The notes beneath the pieces are model-generated. The model ran no database searches. It saw only the letters and a list, made by a program, of their open reading frames with translations, and had not been told where the DNA came from. From the NCBI GenBank assembly GCA_017395425.1, contig JAFPUM010000033.1, forward strand, positions 1 through 39,520: DNA of 39,520 bases, read 5' to 3'. The translations under genes and the position numbers were made by a program. Position 1 is the first letter of the stretch. Each line of letters begins with the position of its first letter. Shown here in pieces: positions 25,198-34,303 of the stretch. Source of the stretch: Clostridia bacterium (lineage in GTDB: Bacteria > Bacillota > Clostridia > Oscillospirales > Acutalibacteraceae).

Positions 25198-26118
25198 GTG
25201 AATGTATTGGTAACGGTATCGCAGAATTACGTGCCGTATATGCTGACCATGCTTAAATCCCTCTTTCAGCACAACAAATGCCAAATCACGGTGTATCTCT
25301 TTCACTCGCGCATCGACGAAGCGACGCTGACCAAAGCGCGCGATTATATCGAATCGCAGGGGCAGACCTTCTCGCCCATCCGGGTGGGGAGCGACGTGTT
25401 TGACGACGCGCCGGTGAATATGCACTTCACCAAAGAGATGTATTACCGGCTGCTGGCGAGCAAGTTGCTGCCGGAGAGTGAGGAGCGGGTGCTGTATCTC
25501 GATCCCGACATTCTCATACGGGGCTCGGTGGAAGAATTCTACTGTCTGCCCTTCGACGGCAATATGCTCATCGCGATGGCGGATCCCCCGCAGGGCAATG
25601 ATCCCCGGTGTCCCGATAACCGTCCGCATTGGCAGCGGCTGGGACTTCCGGAAGGCAGTTCCTACATCAACAGCGGGGTGCTGCTGATGAATCTGAAGCT
25701 CATGCGGGAGCAGGGGTTCGACGTCAACCGCATTTTCGGGATCATCGAGGAAAAGCGTTCCGACCTGATCTATCCCGATCAGGACGCCATCAACATCTAC
25801 TTCCGCGATTCCATGAAGCTCTGGAAAAACCTCTACAATTACAATCCCGGTCTGCTGGCGGATGAGGTTGTCAAGTGGGGACTGAGCAAGAAATACCGGC
25901 GGCGGGAGAACCCCATCATCGTGCATTTCATGGGACCGGTCAAGCCGTGGAGCATTCATTACCGCAACAAATACTGCTATGAGTATCAGGCGGTCTACAA
26001 GGAATTTGCCCCGCTGGGGTATCGGCTGCAATGTCCGTTCCGTCCGCTGGTGGCGCTGTGCGGGTATGTGCTGACGGTGTTCTGCATGGTGTTCCATATA
26101 CAGCGTCCGGGCAAATAG
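25198..26118 (+). CDS. GT8-family glycosyltransferase (second copy)
   Basis: 306 residues, same family and length as the preceding gene and clearly its paralogue (shared FTKEMYYRLL, LYLDPDI, DQD and HFMGPVKPW blocks). The DPD is at Asp102-Asp104. Between the DPD and the INSGVLLMN block it differs (MADPPQGNDPRCPDNRPHW), pointing to another acceptor. It starts at GTG four bases after the previous stop, preceded by AAAGGAGG. Both copies keep the metal and acceptor motifs, so both look active. Confidence 0.9.
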   Translation: MNVLVTVSQNYVPYMLTMLKSLFQHNKCQITVYLFHSRIDEATLTKARDYIESQGQTFSPIRVGSDVFDDAPVNMHFTKEMYYRLLASKLLPESEERVLYLDPDILIRGSVEEFYCLPFDGNMLIAMADPPQGNDPRCPDNRPHWQRLGLPEGSSYINSGVLLMNLKLMREQGFDVNRIFGIIEEKRSDLIYPDQDAINIYFRDSMKLWKNLYNYNPGLLADEVVKWGLSKKYRRRENPIIVHFMGPVKPWSIHYRNKYCYEYQAVYKEFAPLGYRLQCPFRPLVALCGYVLTVFCMVFHIQRPGK

Positions 26119-26131
26119 GTCTTCTTTCAGA

Positions 26132-26165
26132 AATAATTCCGCCGATCCTGCGGTCGCGGATTATT
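26132..26165 (+). other. Hairpin between GT8 and pelD
   Basis: AATAATTCCGC (26132-26142) pairs with GCGGATTATT (26156-26165) with one bulged base. There is no T run, so transcription probably continues into pelD. Confidence 0.5.
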
Positions 26166-26218
26166 GATACAATTGCCATCCAACAAATCCAACAGGTCAA
26201 AATATAACAAGGAAGGTT

Positions 26219-28435
26219 GTGGGTACTATTAAAGTTTTGGTTGTAGGTTCATATGGATTCTTTACCAATGCTTTGGTGCAGCGTCTTGCGAAGGAAGGCT
26301 GCGAAATCTATATGATAACGGGAAAAAACTCAAAGTTAAAGGGCAGAGGTCTGCCGAGACACATCAATTACGATTTTGCCCTTGACGATCCGCTGATCCA
26401 GAATATTATCGACAGTATCAGCCCCGACGCCATGGTGTTCATGGGGGCGCAGGATACGTCCTTCGTATGGAACAGCAACGCAGACGCTGCCGTGTACAAC
26501 GCCACGGTGTCCAACATTCTGACCTGCGCCAGCAATGCCGGCGTCAAGCACATGGTGTATCTGTCCTCGACCGATGTCTACGGCACGGACTACGATATGC
26601 CCATTACCGAGAAGACCAAGCCTGCGCCCACCAGCATCAAAGGTCTCACCCTGCTCAACGGCGAAGGTCAGTGCAAGATTTACAACGACAACACCGGTCT
26701 GAAATCGGTCATTCTGCGTCTCCCCACGGTCTACGGTCCGCAGGCGGACGTCGATGAACCGGCGACCTTCATCACCAACTGCTTCCTCTATGCCAAGATG
26801 GGCGAACCGCTTGAATGCGACCTGGACATGGAATACAAGACCATCTTCCTCGGCGACGCCGTGGACGCGGTTTACAGAGCCATTGCCAATACGTCCATTC
26901 CGCGCGGCACCTATAACGTGGAAGGCAACAGCTATGTGTCCAACCGCGAAATCGTGGAAATGGTGGAGAAGATCAGCGGCAGCAAGCTCAACATCACCGA
27001 CAAGAAGTCGGCGGGCAAGGGCTGCACCTGTAACCCCGTCGGCACACTCTATCAGAAGGCGACCGAGTACAACCCGATTGTCTCGGTGGAAAAGGGTCTG
27101 GAACGCACCTACAAGTGGGTCAACAGCAACTACAATGCCCTGAGTGAAAACTACATGGCGCAGAAGAAGCGCAACGAAGGCGCGGCGTGGTCCGAGAGCA
27201 AGGCGCGTATGAAGAGCATTGCCAAGGGTCTGCTCGCCTATCTCGAAAGCATTGCGCTGTGCGCGATTGCCTGTCTGGGCACCTATTTTGCCAGTGAGTA
27301 CACGATGCTCAAGGGCATGGATTTCTTCATCATCTATATCATCATCATGTCCGTTGTGTACAGCATCACCCATTCCTACATTTCCATCTTCCTGTCGTCC
27401 ATCATGTATGTGGTCATGAAGATGGTATCCGGCATGGAATTTGCCGACGTGGTACTGGACTATACGACGCTCATCAAGATTCTGTTCTTCTTCCTGGTCG
27501 GTATTCTGGTCGGTTACAGCAAGGATCGTCTGAAACTCCGCAACACCGAGTTGACCGAAGAAAAAGCGGCGCTTCAGGAAGAGTTGGCGCGTATCTATGA
27601 CATTTCCGAGCGTCACATCCAGATCAAGAAGATGTTTGAGGAACGCCTCATCAACTACGACAACTCCATCGCGAAGGTGTACTCCATCGTTTCCCAGCTC
27701 GACCTGCTCGACTCCGAAAAGATCGTCGGTTCGGCTCTGGACGTGGTCACGCAGATTATGGGCGTGGGCGACGTTGCCATTTACGTCAAGAGCAACGAAG
27801 GTCTCTACCGTCTGTCGGGCGCTTCTTCGAGACGCGCGCAGAAGATGAAGAACATCATCAACCTCGAAGATTACGAACAGCTCGAAGGCGTGCTGCTCGA
27901 AGAGAGAATCTTTGTCAACCGCAAGCTCGAAGCTGATCTGCCGTCCATGGTTGCGCCGGTCTTTTCCGAGCAGAACATGATCTACATGATTATGCTCTTT
28001 AACATGGATTTCGACAAGATGACGCTCTATCAGGAAAATCTGTTCTCGGTTCTTTCCAAGATTATTGCCTCCAGCTTCGAGAAGGCATACCGCTATCAGA
28101 GCGATACGAAGGATACCCGTTATGTACCCGGCAGCAATATCCTGCTGGCGAGCGCTTTCAGAGAAATCGTGCAGACCAAGCTGGAATCCGGCAACGTCAC
28201 CGACTTTGCCGTTCTCAAGGCGCCGGTCAGCAAGGCGGATCTCATGGAGAAGGGCGCCGCGGTTGCCGGCGTGCTGCGTGACAACGACTACGTCGGTCTG
28301 AGCGATACGGATCCCAACGCGCTGCTGCTGCTGCTCAACAACACAGGCGAAAAGGATCTGCCGTTCGTGTACAAAAAGCTCCAGCGCATTGACTTACAGG
28401 CAGAGGTGGTGTCTTTAGATGATTACAGGAGTTAA
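26219..28435 (+). CDS. pelD: SDR-PelD fusion, c-di-GMP receptor
   Basis: 738 residues in four parts. Residues 1-300 are an extended SDR (epimerase-like) domain: Rossmann strand with G10-x-x-G13, LSSTDVYG (115-122) and RLPTVYGP. The catalytic Tyr-x3-Lys expected near 141-150 is not there (sequence KGLTLLNGEGQCK), and the third Gly of the nucleotide loop is Thr16. About 338-434 hold four membrane helices, 435-480 a coiled coil, 480-630 a GAF-like domain. 640-738 is a degenerate GGDEF domain: the active motif is lost (DTDPNA) but the inhibitory-site motif RDND (687-690) remains, the site by which PelD binds c-di-GMP. PelD is needed to activate PelF/PelG. The start is GTG at 26219 after AAGGA. 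It overlaps pelE by 17 bases. Confidence 0.85.
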   Translation: MGTIKVLVVGSYGFFTNALVQRLAKEGCEIYMITGKNSKLKGRGLPRHINYDFALDDPLIQNIIDSISPDAMVFMGAQDTSFVWNSNADAAVYNATVSNILTCASNAGVKHMVYLSSTDVYGTDYDMPITEKTKPAPTSIKGLTLLNGEGQCKIYNDNTGLKSVILRLPTVYGPQADVDEPATFITNCFLYAKMGEPLECDLDMEYKTIFLGDAVDAVYRAIANTSIPRGTYNVEGNSYVSNREIVEMVEKISGSKLNITDKKSAGKGCTCNPVGTLYQKATEYNPIVSVEKGLERTYKWVNSNYNALSENYMAQKKRNEGAAWSESKARMKSIAKGLLAYLESIALCAIACLGTYFASEYTMLKGMDFFIIYIIIMSVVYSITHSYISIFLSSIMYVVMKMVSGMEFADVVLDYTTLIKILFFFLVGILVGYSKDRLKLRNTELTEEKAALQEELARIYDISERHIQIKKMFEERLINYDNSIAKVYSIVSQLDLLDSEKIVGSALDVVTQIMGVGDVAIYVKSNEGLYRLSGASSRRAQKMKNIINLEDYEQLEGVLLEERIFVNRKLEADLPSMVAPVFSEQNMIYMIMLFNMDFDKMTLYQENLFSVLSKIIASSFEKAYRYQSDTKDTRYVPGSNILLASAFREIVQTKLESGNVTDFAVLKAPVSKADLMEKGAAVAGVLRDNDYVGLSDTDPNALLLLLNNTGEKDLPFVYKKLQRIDLQAEVVSLDDYRS

Positions 28436-29381
28436 TCTTTCGCAGATTGCGCAAGGCTTCCGTTTTACGCTCAATGCCCGTGACCCCAACTTCGTCTATC
28501 AGATCGTTCTGATCAACACCATTATTTCGCTGGTCTTTCTGGTGTTTTTCACGCTGCTGGGCAAGTTCAAGCCGGCGCTGTGCAAAACGATTGTCATGCT
28601 GCTCACCCCGCCGTTCGGTGTGATCTGCTTCTTTGTGAATTTCATCATTTCGCTGTTTGACCGCAAGTCCGACATCGACTACCTCGAACTGACATTCAGC
28701 CGCGAAAAGAGAGAATTTGCCCAGCAGACCGACTACGAAACCGAAAAGGAATTCGTGCCGCTGGAAGAAGCGCTCATCATTTCGGATGTGCAGGATAAGC
28801 GCCGCGCACTGCTCAACGTGCTGAAGGCGGACGTTTCCAACAACATGAAGTCGCTGGTCAAGGCGCTGGACAACGAAGACTCCGAGACGGCGCACTATGC
28901 GGCTTCGGCACTGATGGACGTGCTGCAAAAGTATTCCAAGAAGCTGTCGGGACTTTCGGTCAAGTTCAAGGAAGACCCCGAGAATGCCGACGTCAACAAG
29001 GATTATGCCGATACGACCTATGAATATATCAGCAGCGGCGTACTCGGCGAGATCGAGGTCAAGAAGTACGCGCATCTGTATGTGGATCTGATCGACAATC
29101 TCAACAAGTACCATCCGGATATGCTGGATACCGAGCATTATCACAATGTCGTGGAATGTCTGCTCAAGATCGGTCGGTATGACGACGCCGATAAATGGGC
29201 GGAACTTTCGATCGAACGCCAGCCCAACATGGAGCAGTCTTATCTGAACGCGCTCAACGTCAAGTATAAGACGGAAAAATGGGACGAATTCAAAAGCGTG
29301 CTGGATCGTATGCTGAAATCCGGCGCCCAGCTTTCGGAAAAGGGCATTGGCATCGTTCGTTTCTGGAAAAGCAAGAATTAA
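28419..29381 (+). CDS. pelE: PelE-like membrane protein
   Basis: 320 residues. Two close membrane helices (about 24-46 and 53-82) are followed by a cytoplasmic helical domain with repeat-like character, including KALDNEDSETAHYAASALMDVL and a C-terminal TPR-like part (CLLKIGRYDDADKWAELSIERQP and the following unit). PelE in known pel loci has the same membrane-plus-TPR layout and partners PelD. The start overlaps the end of pelD by 17 bases, so the two are translationally coupled, which supports the pairing. Sequence likeness alone would not suffice to name it. Confidence 0.7.
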   Translation: MITGVNLSQIAQGFRFTLNARDPNFVYQIVLINTIISLVFLVFFTLLGKFKPALCKTIVMLLTPPFGVICFFVNFIISLFDRKSDIDYLELTFSREKREFAQQTDYETEKEFVPLEEALIISDVQDKRRALLNVLKADVSNNMKSLVKALDNEDSETAHYAASALMDVLQKYSKKLSGLSVKFKEDPENADVNKDYADTTYEYISSGVLGEIEVKKYAHLYVDLIDNLNKYHPDMLDTEHYHNVVECLLKIGRYDDADKWAELSIERQPNMEQSYLNALNVKYKTEKWDEFKSVLDRMLKSGAQLSEKGIGIVRFWKSKN

Positions 29382-29643
29382 GAGGCTGAGACCGGCAGAG
29401 TTCCGGTTGACGGACGAACGGCAATCCACCGGCGGAGTGGAAAAGATTCCGCTCCCCGGCGGGTTGTTTCTGCCGTCATAGAAGACTGCCCGGAGCCGTC
29501 AGCTCTTATCAAACGTATGGAAGCCGTTCTAAGGAACGATGCAGAAAATGACGGATTACATTCTGTATCGTTCCTAAGACCCTTTTGCTTTTGAGAAAAG
29601 GGAAGGGGTGGATTCCGAATGCTAGGAGGGAGCAAAAAAACAG
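29382..29643. other. Structured intergenic region before the GT-C-like gene
   Basis: Holds a small ACCGG/CCGGT stem (about 29392-29408), a long stem-loop (ACGGCAATCC...GGAG, 29418-29436, with CTCC...GGGTTG...TGCCGT, 29452-29476), the palindromic repeat at 29528-29579, and CCCTTTT/AAAAGGG (29580-29602). No promoter is evident. Confidence 0.6.
29528..29579. repeat. Palindromic repeat element, short copy
   Basis: Arms 29528-29546 and 29561-29579 match over 17 of 19 positions with a 14-base loop. The right part matches 15974-16008 in the trkA leader. Confidence 0.8.
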
Positions 29644-32040
29644 ATGTTATCATTTAACGATGCTCTTGCCAACTTATCAAATGTTCCGTTTATCAGCAAT
29701 ATTTTGTCCAAAGATTTCTGGACGCCTACGGTGATGCAGAACGTATGGTCGTTTATCTGGTTTTTCGTCGCCTATGTGCTGGTGTTTGTTGTCATACCGG
29801 CGCGGATTCTGCGGCTGAATCTCTGTGACGGCAATTTGTTCGACAACGCGCTCAAAAGCCTGGTTATCAGCCAGACATGTGTGTCATTAGTGGTCTATGT
29901 GCTTTCTTTTATGAGAATTTACAATACGGTCACACTGGTGCTGGCATTGATTGTGGGCGTGATGTTCTATCAGAAATTCAAGGAGAAAATCCGCTACCGT
30001 GAACGTGTCAACCATTTGATCTACGATTTTTCCGATATCATCACCGGACAGCGGAAGCTGTCGCTGATTCTCATTCCCGCGTGGCGTCGGTTTTTTGACA
30101 GCATTGCCAACGGACTCAAGTATTTTATTAAATTTTTCTTCAACAAAAATGTTGTCTATCATCTGATCTGCACCTTCACGATTGGCATTCTGGTGCTGCG
30201 GCGCATGTATTTTGCGCTGGAAAGTCAGAGCTATCCGACGTCCGACGTCTTTGTCCACACGTCGTGGGTCAATTTCCTGGACGCGGGATATATCTACTGC
30301 GACGGTATTTATCCGTTTTCCATGCACAATATTGTGTCGGCGTTTTCGCGTCTGACCTTTATTGACGTGGTGACGGTGATGCGTTTTATCGGTCCGCTCA
30401 ACGGCATTCTGTGCGGTGTGATGCTGATGATGTTCATCTCGCGGTTCTTCAAGAGCCCGGCGGCTGCCACCATTACAGGATTGGTGTACTGCCTGAGCAA
30501 CTTCGGCAGCGGTGCGCTGGTGGATCGTATGTTCTTCTCGCTTCCGCAGGAATTCGGTATGTTTTTCATTTTCCCGACAGCGTATTTCATGATCCGTTTC
30601 ATCGAGGATATGGATAACATGGACGGTGTGACCTTTGCGATGGCGGCGTCCATGACGGTGTCAGTACACTTTTACAACGCGATTTTCGCGGTGCCGCTGT
30701 GTATCTGCATGGCGATTCCCTTCCTTTTTGATATTATCCGCAAAAAGGATCTGCTGTGGAAGATGATTCTTGCGGTCATTCTGGCGGCGGCGATTGCGCT
30801 CGCGCCCTTTGCGGTAGGACGTATTCTGGGCTACCGCTGGCAGGGATCGCTGGATTGGGCCGTGAGCATGATGAGCAAATCGGATGACAAATCCGCTGAT
30901 CAGCAGAGCCAGGAGGTCAAGCAGCAATCGTCTGACCAGAACAACGAGGAAGCGGCGGAAAAAGGATCTTCTTTCGTGGAGAAATCCATTAATTCCTTTG
31001 GCTGGATGGCGAAGGCATTCACCGCCTACTGGGGTTATATGGTGCTGGGCTTCACGGTGCTGGGTCTGCTGCTGGGATTAGTGGCGCTGCTGACCGAACA
31101 GAAAACCGGCGGAAAGGTTGCCATAGGGCTATGTCTGAATATGGTGATGTTCAACTACCTGCTGATGTACCCGGACTATTTCGGACTGCCTTCGCTGGTG
31201 GCAAACGACCGTGCGCAGGGCTATCTCGCCTATATCGCTGCCATCATGATCGGCGTGCCGTTCGGCGTGTTCTGGCTGTTCTTTGAAAAGAAGCTGCGCC
31301 CCATTCGCTGGATCAGCTCGATCGCGGTGGTGACGGCGATGGCGAGCCTGATTTTCCTGACCGGTGCGACCTATGTCACCAGTGCGTATTTCCGCCTGAC
31401 CTATTCCTCCGTGACGGAGAATTACTACAAAATCAAGAATACCCATCGCAAGAATACATGGACGATTGTTTCGACCGTTGATGAACTGGCGCTGACACGA
31501 AACAAGGGCTGGCATTACGAACTGTGGGAGTTCATTTTCTCCATGGAGCAGTATGAACCCACCCGCGTGGTGCAGATTCCGACGGAGTATGTTTACTTCA
31601 TCATCGAGAAGCGCCCGCTCAAATATGCTGATACAACCTTCCTCGCACAGCCGCTGGAACTGTACGGCAGAGTGAATGCGCAGTATGCCGAAGAACTCAT
31701 GACCGAACAGACCCTGCGTACCAACCGCCGGAGCGCGTACTATACCCATTACGATAACCGGCGCGCGCTGATGTCGAAGGCGTATTACTGGGCGCAGAAG
31801 TATATGCAGTACTTCCCCGACCAGATGCGGGAGTATTATGAAGATCAGAATATCGTGATTTACGAGATCAAGCAGAATATGTTTGCGCTCAACAATTTCG
31901 CGATTGACTACGGCTACAATACCAAGACCATCGACCAGTGGCTGGAGGAGCATCCCGAAGCCATCGGCAAGGATACCCAGACGGTGTCCGACAGCGATCT
32001 GGTGGTATCCGGCACCGATCTCACGCCCACGACGGCGTAA
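29644..32040 (+). CDS. Large polytopic membrane protein, GT-C-like
   Basis: 798 residues with about a dozen membrane helices over the first 590 and a soluble C-terminal domain of about 200 residues, probably outside. The layout is that of GT-C glycosyltransferases, which use polyprenyl-phosphate sugars on the outer face. The loop SYPTSDVFVHTSWVNFL (about 196-212), with Asp201 and His205, is a candidate catalytic first outer loop. A hydrophilic Ser/Gln/Glu-rich insert (about 415-445) separates two helix groups. I cannot place it in a named family. A polyprenyl-phosphate GT2 encoded at 34533 could supply its donor. AGGAGGG lies 13 bases before the ATG, rather far. Confidence 0.6.
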   Translation: MLSFNDALANLSNVPFISNILSKDFWTPTVMQNVWSFIWFFVAYVLVFVVIPARILRLNLCDGNLFDNALKSLVISQTCVSLVVYVLSFMRIYNTVTLVLALIVGVMFYQKFKEKIRYRERVNHLIYDFSDIITGQRKLSLILIPAWRRFFDSIANGLKYFIKFFFNKNVVYHLICTFTIGILVLRRMYFALESQSYPTSDVFVHTSWVNFLDAGYIYCDGIYPFSMHNIVSAFSRLTFIDVVTVMRFIGPLNGILCGVMLMMFISRFFKSPAAATITGLVYCLSNFGSGALVDRMFFSLPQEFGMFFIFPTAYFMIRFIEDMDNMDGVTFAMAASMTVSVHFYNAIFAVPLCICMAIPFLFDIIRKKDLLWKMILAVILAAAIALAPFAVGRILGYRWQGSLDWAVSMMSKSDDKSADQQSQEVKQQSSDQNNEEAAEKGSSFVEKSINSFGWMAKAFTAYWGYMVLGFTVLGLLLGLVALLTEQKTGGKVAIGLCLNMVMFNYLLMYPDYFGLPSLVANDRAQGYLAYIAAIMIGVPFGVFWLFFEKKLRPIRWISSIAVVTAMASLIFLTGATYVTSAYFRLTYSSVTENYYKIKNTHRKNTWTIVSTVDELALTRNKGWHYELWEFIFSMEQYEPTRVVQIPTEYVYFIIEKRPLKYADTTFLAQPLELYGRVNAQYAEELMTEQTLRTNRRSAYYTHYDNRRALMSKAYYWAQKYMQYFPDQMREYYEDQNIVIYEIKQNMFALNNFAIDYGYNTKTIDQWLEEHPEAIGKDTQTVSDSDLVVSGTDLTPTTA

Positions 32041-32069
32041 TCGGCAGGATGCTTCACGAAGGGAACGGG

Positions 32070-33065
32070 ATGAGCATGGAGCGGATCAGTATTATCGTTC
32101 CGGTGTACAACTGCGGCGCCTTTCTGCCGCGGTGTGTGGATTCGCTGCGAAAGCAGACCTATCCGGAACTGGAAATTCTTCTGGTGGACGACGGTTCCAC
32201 CGACGGCACCGCCGCCTTATGTGACAGTCTGGCGGCGGCTGACAGCCGTATCGTGGTGCTTCACCGTGCCAACGGCGGCGTTTCTTCCGCCCGCAACGCG
32301 GGTCTGGAAGCGGCGCGCGGAGCCTATATTGCTTTTGCCGACGCGGATGACTATGTGGAACCCGATCATCTTCTCCGTTTATATCAAGCCATGCAGACCC
32401 ATCACAGCGACGTTTCCATCTGCAGCTATCTCACCGAGCAAGAGGACAAATGTACGCCTCCCCGTGAGGGAAATGAAGGCAGCGTCCATCCTTACCGTGA
32501 AGTATGTTATGACCATGACAGCGCTGTCTGCGAACTGCTCGCGGGCGGCGCTGTCGGCGGTTATGTGTGGAACAAGCTCTATCGGCGGGAATTGCTGGAA
32601 GGGTGCGGGTTTGAAAGCGGGGTAAAGATTCTGGAGGATCTGCTCTTCAATTACGGCGTGTTTGAAAAGGTGAAGACGGCGGTTTTCATCGACACGAAGT
32701 CCTACCATTATATCCAGCGCGGACAGAGCGCCATGCACCGTGGGTTCGGCGAGGAACACAAGGCGATGGTGGAAACTGCGCGTCGGATTGCGGATAGGAC
32801 AGCGTCGTGCGGGGGAGAAGTGGCTGCCGCGGGACAGGGATTGCTGGCGACGACGATTCTGTGGGTGGTAGACGTGATGGCGGAGCATGGACCGTATGAC
32901 GCGGCGCTGGTCAGGGAATACCGTGCAGCCTTCCGTCCGCTGCGCGCCGGCTATCTCCGGTTGAAGCGGGTGCCGTTTTCCTACCGGGCGAGCGCGATCT
33001 TTTTCAGCATGGGTTACGGTGTTTACCGTGTGTCGGTAAAGCTGGCAAGAAAGATCATGGGGTGA
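32070..33065 (+). CDS. GT2-family glycosyltransferase
   Basis: 331 residues with the GT-A fold of family GT2. The start ISIIVPVYNCGAFLPRCVDSL, the VDDGSTDGT loop, the NGGVSSARNAGLEAARG segment and the metal site FADADDYV (Asp91-Asp93) are all present. The later VWNKLYRRELL segment is usual for capsule and EPS glycosyltransferases. It is probably inverting, with a UDP-sugar donor, in the cytoplasm. I choose the ATG at 32070, five bases after GAAGGGA; the ATG at 32076 is an alternative. It follows the GT-C-like gene by 29 bases. Confidence 0.92.
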   Translation: MSMERISIIVPVYNCGAFLPRCVDSLRKQTYPELEILLVDDGSTDGTAALCDSLAAADSRIVVLHRANGGVSSARNAGLEAARGAYIAFADADDYVEPDHLLRLYQAMQTHHSDVSICSYLTEQEDKCTPPREGNEGSVHPYREVCYDHDSAVCELLAGGAVGGYVWNKLYRRELLEGCGFESGVKILEDLLFNYGVFEKVKTAVFIDTKSYHYIQRGQSAMHRGFGEEHKAMVETARRIADRTASCGGEVAAAGQGLLATTILWVVDVMAEHGPYDAALVREYRAAFRPLRAGYLRLKRVPFSYRASAIFFSMGYGVYRVSVKLARKIMG

Positions 33066-33073
33066 ATGCTTTT

Positions 33074-34303
33074 ATGAAAGACAACACCAATCAGGACGGC
33101 AGAAAAAAAGTTCTGTTTGTCACCAATACGATGGGACGTGCCGGCGCCGAAAAATGTCTTCAGGCACTGCTGGAGCTGCTCGACCCGAAAGAGTACGACC
33201 TGTCGGTCTATTCCATCATTAACCGCGGCGAGTTGTATGACGATATGCCGGACTATGTACACATTCTCAACCGCAAGCCCTGTACCAAGTCGGTGCTGGA
33301 CAATGCGGGACTGTTTGCGATTGCGCGCCTGATTTTCTGGGATTTGCTCAAACGCTTCCGGTTCATCACCTATCTGCCGTATTTTTTCCGGGTGCTGGCG
33401 CACCAGATCAAGGTGAAGCATCTGGATTTCAGCAAGCTCTTCTGGATGCTGCTGGCACGCGGCGCCAAGCGCTTTGACGAAGAGTACGACCTTGCCGTGG
33501 CGTTCATCGAGGGTGCCGCGACGTATTATGTCGCGGATTTTGTCAAAGCCAAAAAGAAAGCGACGTATGTGCATATCGACTATCTCGCGGCGGGCTATTC
33601 GCCCAAACTTGACAGGAAATATTACGACAAATTCGACCGCGTGTTCTGTGTATCGGACACCGTGCGCAAGGTCTTTTTGCAAGCCTATCCCGAATATGCC
33701 GACAAAACCTTTTTCTTTCACAACATGGTGCCGCGGGAGCGCATTCTGCGGCTTGCCAAAGAGGGGAAAGGGTTTGACGACGGATTCGACGGACTGCGCA
33801 TTCTCACGGTGGGACGGCTGCACTATCAGAAAGCCTACGATCTGGCGATTCCGGCGCTTGCGGAACTGCGCCGCCGGGGACACAATGTCCGGTGGTACGT
33901 CATCGGCGAGGGTGCCGAAGAAGATAATCTCCGTGCGCTGATCAAACAGAACGGCGTGGAGGACAGCTTTATCCTCATGGGCGGCTTCCCCAATCCTTAC
34001 CCGTACATCGCGGGATGCGATATTTACTCGCAGGCGTCGCGGTTTGAGGGCTGGTGCATCGCGCTGGCGGAATCGCTGGTGCTGGCGCGTCCGGTGCTGG
34101 CGTCGCGCTGTGCGGGGAACGAGGAGCAGGTCACGGACGGCGAAACCGGCGTGCTGATTGATCTCAGCACCGAAAATATTGTGGCAGGCATGGAAAAACT
34201 GATCACCGATCCGGCGCTGCGGGCGAAGTTCACCGAGAATCTCAGCGGCGTGGCGCTGGATTTCCGGAAGGATCTGGAAATGCTTCACGCGCTGACCAAT
34301 TAG
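33074..34303 (+). CDS. GT4-family glycosyltransferase
   Basis: 409 residues, GT-B fold of family GT4. The N-terminus reads KVLFVTNTMGRAGAEKCL, the middle has LTVGRLHYQKAYDLAI, and the donor site is EGWCIALAE with Glu325 and Glu333 (E-x7-E). It is a retaining cytoplasmic transferase typical of polysaccharide clusters. The ATG at 33074 is preferred because GGGGTGA sits nine bases upstream; a GTG at 33062 that overlaps the preceding stop is possible. It ends the tight run of genes begun at 19366. Confidence 0.9.
   Translation: MKDNTNQDGRKKVLFVTNTMGRAGAEKCLQALLELLDPKEYDLSVYSIINRGELYDDMPDYVHILNRKPCTKSVLDNAGLFAIARLIFWDLLKRFRFITYLPYFFRVLAHQIKVKHLDFSKLFWMLLARGAKRFDEEYDLAVAFIEGAATYYVADFVKAKKKATYVHIDYLAAGYSPKLDRKYYDKFDRVFCVSDTVRKVFLQAYPEYADKTFFFHNMVPRERILRLAKEGKGFDDGFDGLRILTVGRLHYQKAYDLAIPALAELRRRGHNVRWYVIGEGAEEDNLRALIKQNGVEDSFILMGGFPNPYPYIAGCDIYSQASRFEGWCIALAESLVLARPVLASRCAGNEEQVTDGETGVLIDLSTENIVAGMEKLITDPALRAKFTENLSGVALDFRKDLEMLHALTN

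Noticed and set aside
29528-29579. Rho-independent terminator
   Set aside because: The arms pair well but no T run follows, and the sequence recurs before trkA, so it is treated as a repeat element.
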